Shown piece after piece: positions 53,330 to 61,682 of a DNA stretch of 64,000 nucleotides. Each line of letters opens with the position of its first letter. The stretch's first letter is position 1. The translations under genes were made by a program, and so were the position numbers. Source of the stretch: Ferrimonas pelagia (lineage in GTDB: Bacteria; Pseudomonadota; Gammaproteobacteria; Enterobacterales; Shewanellaceae); the NCBI RefSeq assembly GCF_039543565.1, contig NZ_BAABJZ010000009.1, positions 47,681-111,680 on the forward strand, read 5' to 3'. The notes below the pieces were generated by a model. That model saw nothing but the letters and a program-made list of their open reading frames with translations. It did no database searches and had not been told where the DNA came from.

Positions 53330-53496
53330 AACACTATGGGAAAACAGATCATTACCCCAGCCTACGGTGAGCTAGGGGGCGGGATCAAATCCGGTTGAAC
53401 TGATATACCCATTTACAATTGAGCCATTAACCAGGTGCAACAACGTGTTAACGTAAGCCATCGCAAAAATCCGTATCTTGGTAAAGGAACACTCCA

Positions 53497-54672
53497 ATGA
53501 GACTGTTGTTACGACGCCTCTCACCGCTGCTTATCCTCGTCGTCTTTATCGCCATCGCCATGCTGCTGATCAGCCTCAAGCAACCTCCAGAGAAGAAGGT
53601 CCAACAAGAGATCTTGCCTATCGTTGAGGTGGTGGAAGTGACGCCCAGCTCTCATCAGCTGGTGTTGCGCTCCTACGGTGTCGTCCGACCCAAGCATCAG
53701 ACCCAACTGGTGGCCGAGATCAGCGGGCGCCTAGTATCGCTCGCCCCGGAGTTTGTGGCCGGTGAATGGGTGAAACAAGGCCAGCTGTTAGCCCAGATCG
53801 AGCCCGCCGACTACCAGGCCGACTTGATGCAAGCCCAAGCGGGGCTGGCCCAAGCCAAAGCCCAGCTGCAAGAGGAGATCGCCCGCGGCAAGGTGGCCGA
53901 GCAGGAGTGGCGCGGCGCCATCGAAGGGATCCCGCCCGAGCTGGGCCTGCGCAAGCCGCAGTTGGCCAAGGAGCAGGCCAATGTGCGCAGCGCCGAGGCC
54001 ACGCTCGCCCGCGCACAACGTAACCTGGAGCGCACCGAGATCCGCGCCCCGTTCGATGGCCTGATCACCCAGCGCAGCGTCGATCTCGGCGAATACATCA
54101 ACGTCAGCCTCAATATGGGCACCATCATGGGCACCGATATCGCCGAGATCCGGCTGCCGCTGGCGCCGGAAGAGCTGGCCTACCTGGAAGATGAAGAAAG
54201 CGGGACGGTGCTGCTGAGTCAGGAACTGGCCGGTCAGCGTCATGAGTGGCTGGCCCAGTTGGTGCGCACCGAAGGGGTGATCGACGACAACAACCGAATG
54301 ACCTACCTCGTCGCCCGACTGCACGATCCCTACGCCCTTACCCACGATCGTCGCCCGCTAAAATTTGGCAGCTTCGTCAATGCCCAGATCCAGGGCCGGC
54401 AGATCGAGCAGCTGGTCACTCTGCCGCGCCATGCGGTACGCGATCAGCGTATCACCATCATCAAAAGTGACAACACCGTGGCGTTGCGTCCGGTCGAAGT
54501 GGTACGAGCCGATCTAGAGCAGATCTACATCCGCGCCGAGCTCGCGGCCGGCGAGCGGGTTAGCCTCAATGCCATGGACATTCTGGATGAAGGCCGCAAG
54601 GTCAAGGTGGCCGGTGAAGCCCAGCCAGAAAGCAATTCCGGCGCCCAGATGGCCGTGGTAGGAGCCCAGTAA
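53497..54672 (+). CDS. RND efflux periplasmic adaptor (membrane fusion protein)
   Basis: A 391-residue HlyD/AcrA-like adaptor. An N-terminal transmembrane anchor (about 10-27), a lipoyl-like half motif (LVAEISGRLVSLAPEFVAGEWVKQGQLLAQI), an alpha-hairpin (about 108-185, long Ala/Gln/Glu coiled coil), the second lipoyl half (RTEIRAPFDGLITQRSVDLGEYI), then beta-barrel and membrane-proximal domains. It bridges the inner membrane pump encoded next and an outer membrane channel, which is not in this window. The start has AAAGGAA upstream. Its stop codon overlaps the pump start by one base. Confidence 0.92.
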   Translation: MRLLLRRLSPLLILVVFIAIAMLLISLKQPPEKKVQQEILPIVEVVEVTPSSHQLVLRSYGVVRPKHQTQLVAEISGRLVSLAPEFVAGEWVKQGQLLAQIEPADYQADLMQAQAGLAQAKAQLQEEIARGKVAEQEWRGAIEGIPPELGLRKPQLAKEQANVRSAEATLARAQRNLERTEIRAPFDGLITQRSVDLGEYINVSLNMGTIMGTDIAEIRLPLAPEELAYLEDEESGTVLLSQELAGQRHEWLAQLVRTEGVIDDNNRMTYLVARLHDPYALTHDRRPLKFGSFVNAQIQGRQIEQLVTLPRHAVRDQRITIIKSDNTVALRPVEVVRADLEQIYIRAELAAGERVSLNAMDILDEGRKVKVAGEAQPESNSGAQMAVVGAQ

Positions 54673-57600
54673 TGCGACAGACCAATACACACAAAGGGAT
54701 CATCGCTTGGTTTGCCCGCAATCATGTAGCCGCCAACCTGCTGATGGTGATCCTCATCGCCGGCGGGCTCTTCTCCGCGCTGACTGTCAACAAAGAGGTC
54801 TTTCCCAAATTCGAGATCAATCGGGTCGACGTCAGTGTGGCCTATCCAGGTGCTGCCCCGCAGGAGATCGAAGAGGGGATCACCATCAAGATCGAAGAGA
54901 CCATCAAGGACATCGAAGGGATCAAGCGGATCCGCTCGGTGGCACGCGAGGGCTCCGGCACCGTCAGAATCGAGGTGATGGATAAGTTTGATCCCAAAAC
55001 CGTGCTCGATGAGGTCAAACTGCGGGTCGATGCCATCGCCACCTTCCCTGAAAGCATTGAAAAGCCGAACATATACCAGGTTAAGCCACAAGCAGACGTC
55101 ATGTGGGTCTCCATCGCCGGCGACGCGCTAAGCAACAGCGAGCTCAAAGAGCTGGGCAAAGAGGTGCGCGATGAGATCACCTCCCTGCCCGGAGTCACCC
55201 GCGCCGAGCTGCAAGGGGCCAAGGCCTATGAGATCGCCATCGAGCTCTCAGAAGACAAGCTGCGCGAATACAACCTCACCTTCGATGACGTGGCCCTCGC
55301 CGTCAATCAATCCTCACTAAACCTACCTGGCGGCTCGATCCGTGCCGAAGATGGCGACATCCTGCTGCGAACCGATGGTCAGGCCTACACACAAGCGGAC
55401 TTTCGCCGCATCGTATTGCGCAGCCTACCCGACGGCTCACGGCTGATGCTGCCCGACGTCGCCGTGATCAACGACGGCTTCGAAGAGCGTCTCGGCTACG
55501 CCCGCTTCGACGGCCAAAACTCCGTGGTGGTGGCGGTGCGCAGCGTCGGTGATCAGGATGCCCTCGCCATCGCCAAGCGGGTCAAAGCCTATGTAAAACA
55601 GAAACAGGGGACCCTGCCGGCGGGCGTCGTGGTGGATTATTGGGGGGATCTGACCCAGTTCCTCTCCGGCCGCCTCAACATGATGCTGAAGAACATGTCG
55701 CAAGGGGCGTTGCTGGTGTTCCTGGTTCTGGCCCTGTTTCTACAGCTCAAGGTCGCGTTCTGGGTCATGATGGGCCTGCCGATCTGCTTCCTCTCGGCCA
55801 TGTTCTTTATGCCTTTCGAGCCGATGAGCCAAAGTATCAACATGATCTCCCTGTTTGGCTTCATCCTAGTGTTGGGGATCGTGGTGGACGACGCCATCGT
55901 GATCGGCGAGTCGGCGTACGCCCAAACGGAGAAAGAGGGTCACAGCATCGATGCGGTGATCCGCGGTGCCCAGAAAGTCGCGATGCCGGCCACCTTCGGC
56001 GTCCTGACCACCATCGCCGCCTTTATTCCTATGCTGATGGCCACTGGCTTCCTTGGCGTGGTCGGTGGCTCCATTGCTTGGGTGGTGATCCTCTGTCTCG
56101 GCTTCTCGCTGGTGGAATCCAAGCTGATCCTACCGGCTCACCTCGCCCACATGACCCCACCCAAGCCCGATCAAGGCTGGGGGCCCTGGCTGCGACTCAA
56201 GCGCGCGCTCAATGATGGGATCCAGAGCTTTATCTACCAACGCTACAAGCCGGCCATGGGCTGGATGATGGATCGGCGCTACTCAGTGCTGGCGTTCTTC
56301 CTTGGCCTGATGATCCTCTGTGGCGGCCTGATCGGCTCCGGCATGGTGCGCTTTATCGTCTTCCCCAATATCCCATCGGATTTCATCAATCTCAATCTGG
56401 AGATGGAGCCCGGCGTGTCGGAGCGGCAGACCCTCAAGGTGGTGCAACAATTGGAAGAGTCGCTGTTTGCCACCGACGACGCCATTCGAGAAGAGTATGG
56501 CGTCGATGTGGTCAATCACTCGTTCGTCTACCTCGGCAGCCGCACCGCAGCGGGCATGGTGATCGAGCTGACTAAGGGCGAGGATCGGCCGATGCTCGAT
56601 GCCGTGGCGATTGCAGCGCACTGGCGTGAGATCATGCCGGAGATGGTCGGCGTGAAGATCCTCGATATCAACGCCTCTACTGGCGACGGCGGCTCCGATG
56701 TCGCCTTCCGCCTCAACAGCACTAACATGGACACCCTGCTGACCGCCACCGAAGCGCTCAAAGCCAAGCTGGCAGAATACCAAGGGCTGTATGACATCCA
56801 AGACAACTTCTCCTCCGGCTCGCAGGAGATCCGCCTCGCCATCAAGCCAGAAGCCCAAGCCCTTGGGCTCAGCCTAGCGGACTTAGCCCGCCAAGTCCGC
56901 TGGGGCTTCTTTGGCTATGAGGCGCAGCGGATCCTACGCAATAAAGAAGAGGTCAAGGTGATGGTGCGCTACCCGGCCGAGCAGCGCCGCACCATCGGTC
57001 ACCTGGAAAACATGCGCATTCGCACCCCGCAAGGGCAAGAGGTGCCGTTTTCCAGCGTCGCCACCATTGAGCTGGCTAAAAGCTTCTCCGCCATCACCCG
57101 CACCGACGGCGTCCGCTCCATCACGGTCAAGGCCCGCGCTTTTAAAGATAAAGTTGAGCCGGGTAAGATCACCGCCGAGATCAACCAAGAGTTCATTCCC
57201 GAGCTGAAGTTGCGCCACCCCGGACTGACCACCGCGCTGGACGGCTCAGCGGAAGAAGACGCGGAAAATACCCTGTTGATGCTACAAGGCACCTTCTTCG
57301 CCCTGTTCACCATCTTCGCGCTGATGGCCATACCGCTGCGCTCCTACAGCCAGCCGCTGATCATCATGTCGGTGATCCCCTTTGGCATGATCGGCGCCGT
57401 GGTCGGTCACTTCCTGCTCGGGATCGATCTGTCCATGCTCAGCCTGTTTGGGATCATCGCCCTGGCCGGGGTGGTCGTGAACGATTCGCTGATCATGGTG
57501 GATTTTGTCAATCAGTCCCGCGCCGAAGGGCACTCGCTCAAAGAAGCGGTCCAGCAGGCCGGCACCCAGCGCTTCCGCGCCATCGTCCTGACCTCGCTGA

Positions 57601-57854
57601 CCACCTTCCTTGGCCTGGTTCCCATTACCCTGGAAACCAGCCTGCAGGCCAAGATCGTGATCCCCATGGCCGTGTCATTGGCCTTTGGCATTCTGTTTGC
57701 CACCGTGGTCACCCTGATCTTGGTGCCCGCACTGTACTTGATCCTCGATGACGTCAAACGTCTGCTGCGCTGGTGGTGGCAGCCGGACGGCGTGCCTCAC
57801 CCCCTGCGACGGCCTGAGTCTCATCAGGTTCGATCGAAGCTCGACCGTCCATGA
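54672..57854 (+). CDS. RND-family efflux permease
   Basis: A 1060-residue inner-membrane proton antiporter. Twelve TM helices are arranged as two repeats with large periplasmic loops. TM4 carries the proton-relay pair in GIVVDDAIVIGESAY (about 400-412). TM10 has VVVNDSLIMVDFVNQSRAEG, where the lysine of AcrB-type pumps is replaced by Asn, as often seen in this subgroup. C-terminal VPALYLILDDVKRLL closes the membrane domain. The substrate range is not inferable from sequence. It forms a two-gene operon with the adaptor and ends at a bidirectional terminator. Confidence 0.93.
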   Translation: MRQTNTHKGIIAWFARNHVAANLLMVILIAGGLFSALTVNKEVFPKFEINRVDVSVAYPGAAPQEIEEGITIKIEETIKDIEGIKRIRSVAREGSGTVRIEVMDKFDPKTVLDEVKLRVDAIATFPESIEKPNIYQVKPQADVMWVSIAGDALSNSELKELGKEVRDEITSLPGVTRAELQGAKAYEIAIELSEDKLREYNLTFDDVALAVNQSSLNLPGGSIRAEDGDILLRTDGQAYTQADFRRIVLRSLPDGSRLMLPDVAVINDGFEERLGYARFDGQNSVVVAVRSVGDQDALAIAKRVKAYVKQKQGTLPAGVVVDYWGDLTQFLSGRLNMMLKNMSQGALLVFLVLALFLQLKVAFWVMMGLPICFLSAMFFMPFEPMSQSINMISLFGFILVLGIVVDDAIVIGESAYAQTEKEGHSIDAVIRGAQKVAMPATFGVLTTIAAFIPMLMATGFLGVVGGSIAWVVILCLGFSLVESKLILPAHLAHMTPPKPDQGWGPWLRLKRALNDGIQSFIYQRYKPAMGWMMDRRYSVLAFFLGLMILCGGLIGSGMVRFIVFPNIPSDFINLNLEMEPGVSERQTLKVVQQLEESLFATDDAIREEYGVDVVNHSFVYLGSRTAAGMVIELTKGEDRPMLDAVAIAAHWREIMPEMVGVKILDINASTGDGGSDVAFRLNSTNMDTLLTATEALKAKLAEYQGLYDIQDNFSSGSQEIRLAIKPEAQALGLSLADLARQVRWGFFGYEAQRILRNKEEVKVMVRYPAEQRRTIGHLENMRIRTPQGQEVPFSSVATIELAKSFSAITRTDGVRSITVKARAFKDKVEPGKITAEINQEFIPELKLRHPGLTTALDGSAEEDAENTLLMLQGTFFALFTIFALMAIPLRSYSQPLIIMSVIPFGMIGAVVGHFLLGIDLSMLSLFGIIALAGVVVNDSLIMVDFVNQSRAEGHSLKEAVQQAGTQRFRAIVLTSLTTFLGLVPITLETSLQAKIVIPMAVSLAFGILFATVVTLILVPALYLILDDVKRLLRWWWQPDGVPHPLRRPESHQVRSKLDRP

Positions 57855-57870
57855 GTCTCGACGCAATGCA

Positions 57871-57897
57871 AAAAGGCCACCCGCGAGGGTGGCCTTT
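57871..57897. terminator. Bidirectional terminator between RND pump and brnQ
   Basis: AAAGGCCACCC / GGGTGGCCTTT around GCGA, an 11-bp perfect stem between two convergent genes, with A- and T-runs on the outside. Confidence 0.9.
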
Positions 57898-57921
57898 CTT
57901 ATGCAACAATAAGTTGTGTGC

Positions 57922-59241
57922 TTACGCTTCTTCCGCCGCCAGCGGTTTCTCACCACGCTTGTACAGCATGCCACCCAGCAGGGTCAGCGTTACCGGCGCG
58001 ATCCAAGCCATATGCAGATCATACAGCGGCAGGAAGTCGAACGCGGCAACCAGAGACGCAGCCACGCCCGCCACATTCAAACCACTGAGGATCCCGGTGA
58101 TCGCGGCGCCTGACAGCATGGCCGCCAAGGTCACGGTGCGCGCTGCGATAGCAGGGCGAGCAAACACGTAGATCACCAGCGCCATGGCGATCGGGTAGAC
58201 GATAAACAGCACAGGAATGGAGATGCTGATCAACTGCTCCAGGCCGATGTTGGCCACGAACAAACACACCGCGGAGCACAGCAGTACCCAGTTACGGTAG
58301 CCCAGCTTCACCTTGCTGTTGAAGAACTCGGCAAAGGCCGTCGTCAGACCCACCGCCGTGGTCAAACACGCCAGCACAACCACCGCCGCCAAGATCACCG
58401 CACCAAAGCCGCCAAACAAGCCCTGTACGTAAGCCGCCAAAATGGCACCGCCGTTGCTCGCATCTGCTGCCATGTCCGCGCTCACCGCACCGACGTAGAA
58501 CAAAGAGATGTAAACAAACGCCAAGCCCAATGCCGCAATCACGCCCGCGATCATCATGTAGCGCGCCTGAGCCACCGGCTCGGTCACTCCTTTACGACGC
58601 AGAATGTCCACCAGCAGCGTACCGAACACCATCGCCCCTAAGGCGTCCATGGTCATGTAACCTTCCAAGAAACCGGTGGTGAATGCATCGGTCGCCCAGC
58701 CACCCTGCGCTTCGGCTACCGCCACTTCTGGTGCAAACAACACGGAGATCGCCAGGACCGACAACAACACGATCAAGGTCGGGGTCAGGGCCTTGCCAAT
58801 GATATCCATCAGCTTGCCCGGGTAGAGCGCCAGAACGGTGGCGATCACAAAGAAGATCCCGGTAAAGATCGCCTGGGTCATCCCCGTGGCTTCACCCAGG
58901 AAAGGCACCGCGCCGATCTCATACGCCACTAGGCCGGTACGAGGGGTCGCGAAGGCAGGCCCTATAACGATAAAGATGGCCGCGGCGATCACCGTGCCAA
59001 CCCAGGTTGGCAGACCTTCGGTCATGGCAGACACACCGCCACCGACTCGGGCAATGGCCACCAGACAGATCAGCGGCAAGCTCACTGCCGTGATCAAGAA
59101 GCCCAGCATCGCAGGCAGCATATTCTCGCCAGACTGCAAACCGGCTAAAGGTGGAAAGATGATGTTGCCCGCGCCCAAAAAGAACGCAAACAACATAAAT
59201 CCGAAACTCAATGTATCGGCAGTGGATAATTTCTTGCTCAA
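57922..59241 (-). CDS. brnQ: Branched-chain amino acid:cation symporter BrnQ
   Basis: A 439-residue LIVCS-family carrier importing leucine, isoleucine and valine with Na+ or H+. The N-terminal FGFMLFAFFLGAGNIIFPP is diagnostic, followed by PRTGLVAYEIG and about 12 TM helices. The start is a TTG at 59241 with an AGAGG Shine-Dalgarno; no in-frame ATG occurs before codon 15. It supplies the liu and ivd pathways encoded earlier in the window. A TyrR-like box is 63 bp upstream, in line with shared control. Confidence 0.95.
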   Translation of the reverse strand: MSKKLSTADTLSFGFMLFAFFLGAGNIIFPPLAGLQSGENMLPAMLGFLITAVSLPLICLVAIARVGGGVSAMTEGLPTWVGTVIAAAIFIVIGPAFATPRTGLVAYEIGAVPFLGEATGMTQAIFTGIFFVIATVLALYPGKLMDIIGKALTPTLIVLLSVLAISVLFAPEVAVAEAQGGWATDAFTTGFLEGYMTMDALGAMVFGTLLVDILRRKGVTEPVAQARYMMIAGVIAALGLAFVYISLFYVGAVSADMAADASNGGAILAAYVQGLFGGFGAVILAAVVVLACLTTAVGLTTAFAEFFNSKVKLGYRNWVLLCSAVCLFVANIGLEQLISISIPVLFIVYPIAMALVIYVFARPAIAARTVTLAAMLSGAAITGILSGLNVAGVAASLVAAFDFLPLYDLHMAWIAPVTLTLLGGMLYKRGEKPLAAEEA

Positions 59242-59303
59242 AACTGACCTCTTCTTGCGGCGTTTTATTGTTTTAGTGAACTATTGCCTCGCTCAAACCG
59301 AAG

Positions 59304-59321
59304 TGTACACCAGGCGTTACA
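59304..59321. promoter_or_regulatory. TyrR-box-like site upstream of brnQ
   Basis: TGTACACCAGGCGTTACA has the TGTA-N10-TACA layout, 10 of 12 arm positions matching TGTAAA-N6-TTTACA. It parallels the site before ivdA (30021). Confidence 0.5.
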
Positions 59322-59390
59322 CCTGACTTTTCAACTATCGGCTCCTTCCGTGAGCACTAATCCTTCATTTGCCGCGTTTTTCCCTTAATT

Positions 59391-59418
59391 TGATGATGCT
59401 TTGACCAAGCCATCATCA
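59391..59418. other. Inverted repeat in the brnQ-trmN6 intergenic region
   Basis: TGATGATG and CATCATCA separated by 12 bases, in an otherwise gene-free 362-bp region between the divergent brnQ and trmN6 genes. It may be a regulator site; none is recognised. Confidence 0.4.
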
Positions 59419-59603
59419 GCGGTAGGGAAAATTGTGCTAACTCGACAGGGCTACTATTACCAGCAGGAACCACCACAAGCAAGCCACCAAACCAAACGAT
59501 AACAATTTAAATCCCACCATTAACACCCGGACTCTCCATCTTTAACGGAAACGGCAATCGAAATCTGTTAAAGTCTGCCGCCCACTACCGTGAAGCCGCT
59601 CCC

Positions 59604-60317
59604 ATGCCCTTTTCCTTTAAACAATTCCATGTTGATGACCGCCAATGCGGTATGCCGGTCAGCACCGACGCCGTACTGCTCGGCGCTTGGGCCCAGCTGC
59701 CCGACGCAGGGCACATCGTGGATATTGGTACGGGCTCAGGGATCCTTGCCCTGATGTGCGCACAGCGAACGCAAGCGACGATCACCGCGCTGGAACTCGA
59801 TCCCGCTGCGGCTCAGCAAGCCGAGCAAAACTTTGCGGCCAGCCGATGGGCGGATCGCCTCGAGGTGATCCCACAGGCGGTGCAGGAGTGGTGGCCATCC
59901 AATGCTGTCGATGCCATCATCTGCAATCCCCCCTATTTCACCAGCGGTGAGCGCACGCTCAAGTGCGATCGCCGCGCCTTGGCGCGACATCACGATGGCT
60001 TAAGCCATACTGAACTGTTAGCGGCGCTTGCTCGCTTGCTTAGCCCGCAAGGCTGTGCCAGCCTGATCTTGCCCGTGGCAGAGGCAACACGGCTGACGGA
60101 CGAGTTGGCGCGCCATGGTTTACACCTGCACCGATACTGCAGCGTGCAAACCACGGCCAATAAGCCCGCTCAGCGCGCACTGCTGGCGATCGCGCGGCAA
60201 CCCGGGGCCTGCGTGCAGGACACCATGCTGATCCGTCAAAGCGATGGCCAGTACAGCGAAGCGTTCAGTCGCCTCACAGAGAACTTCTATTTACATATTG
60301 GATCCCAACGCCGATGA
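59604..60317 (+). CDS. trmN6: tRNA1(Val) (adenine(37)-N6)-methyltransferase
   Basis: A 237-residue SAM-dependent methyltransferase (YfiC) modifying A37 of tRNA-Val1. SAM-binding motif VDIGTGSGILALMCAQ (about 39-54) and the adenine N6 methyltransferase signature NPPY at 108-111 (ICNPPYFTSGE). The N-terminal FSFKQFHVDDRQCGMPVSTDAVLLGAWA is typical. It overlaps srmB by 4 bp (ATGA). In E. coli yfiC and srmB are divergent neighbours; here they are one operon. Confidence 0.93.
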   Translation: MPFSFKQFHVDDRQCGMPVSTDAVLLGAWAQLPDAGHIVDIGTGSGILALMCAQRTQATITALELDPAAAQQAEQNFAASRWADRLEVIPQAVQEWWPSNAVDAIICNPPYFTSGERTLKCDRRALARHHDGLSHTELLAALARLLSPQGCASLILPVAEATRLTDELARHGLHLHRYCSVQTTANKPAQRALLAIARQPGACVQDTMLIRQSDGQYSEAFSRLTENFYLHIGSQRR

Positions 60318-61564
60318 GTTTCCCCGATTTAGATCTAGACCCCCGACTGGAACGAGCCCTGCTGGATGCGGGTTACCAGAAGCCGACGACCATCCAAAGT
60401 GCCGTACTGGAAGCCGCGCTGGAACAGCGCGATATCATGGCCAGCGCGCCAACCGGTACAGGGAAAACGGCGGCGTTCCTGCTGCCCGCCCTTCAGCATC
60501 TGCTCGACTTCCCGCGCCGCGATCTCGGTCATGCCCGGATCTTGATCCTGACCCCAACCCGCGAATTGGCTGAGCAGGTCTGCCAGTACGGCAAAAAGCT
60601 GATGGCCCGCACGGAATTGACCGTCGGCTCGATCGTCGGGGGCCGCGATTTCGAGATGGACGCCGATCTGCTGCGCGGCAACCTGGATATCTTGGTGGCC
60701 ACACCGGGACGCCTGATCCAATACCTGGAAGATGAAAAGTTCGATCCCCGCCAGGTTGAGATGCTGATCATCGACGAAGCCGATCGCATGCTGGACATGG
60801 GCTTTATGCCAGCGGTCGAGCGGATCGCCGGCGAAGTGCGCTGGCGTAAGCAAACCATGCTGTTTTCCGCCACGCTGGAAGGCCGCGGCTTAGACAGCTT
60901 CGTTGAGCGTCTGCTGGAGTCACCGATCACCTGTGAAGCCAAGCCGCCACGCAGTGAACGAAAGAAGATCAACCAGCTGGCCTACCGGGCCGATGACGCC
61001 GGCCACAAGTTCAAGTTGCTGACCGCGCTGATGGCGCAAGAAGATTGTGAACGCAGCATTATCTTTGTCCGCACCAAAGAGCGCGCCACGGAGTTGCACG
61101 CCAAGCTGTTCGCCAAGAAATTCCGCGTCGCAGTGCTGCAAGGCGGCATGACCCAGGCCAAACGGGATGATGCGCTGCTGAAGTTCAAGGAGGGTCGAGT
61201 TAAGCACCTGATCGCCACCGATGTGGCCGCACGCGGCCTGGATGTGCCTGAGATCAGCCATGTGTTTAACTACGACATGCCACGCAGCGGTGACGTCTAT
61301 CTGCACCGGATCGGTCGTACCGCCCGCGCCGGCGCCAAAGGCACCGCGGTGTCCTTAGTGGAAGCACACGATCACCCCATGCTGCAAAAGGTACAGCGCT
61401 ACACCGAAGAAGGGATCCGCAGTCGCTTTGTCGACGGTCTGCGCCCAACCTCGAAAGAGCCGCGCTTCACCAAGCCGAAAAAGAGCAAATCGGCCGCTAA
61501 GGCAAAGGCCAAAAGCGGCAAAAAGAAGAAGTCGGGTGGCAAGGTGCGCAGCGCCAAAAAGTAA
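60314..61564 (+). CDS. srmB: ATP-dependent RNA helicase SrmB
   Basis: A 416-residue DEAD-box helicase for early assembly of the 50S subunit. Motifs: Q motif with TTIQSAVLEAAL, motif I APTGTGKT (about 45-52), Ia PTRELAEQV, II DEAD in LIIDEADRMLDMGF, III SATLEG, V ATDVAARGLDV and VI HRIGRTARAG. A basic C-terminal tail rich in Lys, Ala and Ser (about 375-416) fits RNA binding. Neighbouring trmN6 and the C-terminal tail support SrmB over other DEAD-box members. Confidence 0.93.
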   Translation: MSFPDLDLDPRLERALLDAGYQKPTTIQSAVLEAALEQRDIMASAPTGTGKTAAFLLPALQHLLDFPRRDLGHARILILTPTRELAEQVCQYGKKLMARTELTVGSIVGGRDFEMDADLLRGNLDILVATPGRLIQYLEDEKFDPRQVEMLIIDEADRMLDMGFMPAVERIAGEVRWRKQTMLFSATLEGRGLDSFVERLLESPITCEAKPPRSERKKINQLAYRADDAGHKFKLLTALMAQEDCERSIIFVRTKERATELHAKLFAKKFRVAVLQGGMTQAKRDDALLKFKEGRVKHLIATDVAARGLDVPEISHVFNYDMPRSGDVYLHRIGRTARAGAKGTAVSLVEAHDHPMLQKVQRYTEEGIRSRFVDGLRPTSKEPRFTKPKKSKSAAKAKAKSGKKKKSGGKVRSAKK

Positions 61565-61581
61565 CCACACTCTCCTTCATC

Positions 61582-61605
61582 AAGCGGCCGCCAGGCCGCT
61601 TTTTC
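61582..61605 (+). terminator. Terminator of trmN6-srmB
   Basis: AAGCGGCC / GGCCGCTT with a four-base loop and five T following, 17 bp past the srmB stop. Confidence 0.9.
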
Positions 61606-61682
61606 GATCTCAAAGCGGGATCAGTCATACAACTGGTTCAAACCAAGCCCCACATGTTAACATCCGGCCATCGCCAGAGCGC

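Noticed and set aside
61428..61682. Upstream extension of the PAS/GGDEF-like sensor
   Set aside because: It would overlap srmB in another frame and span the srmB terminator. The extension is Arg/Lys/Ser-rich and not protein-like.
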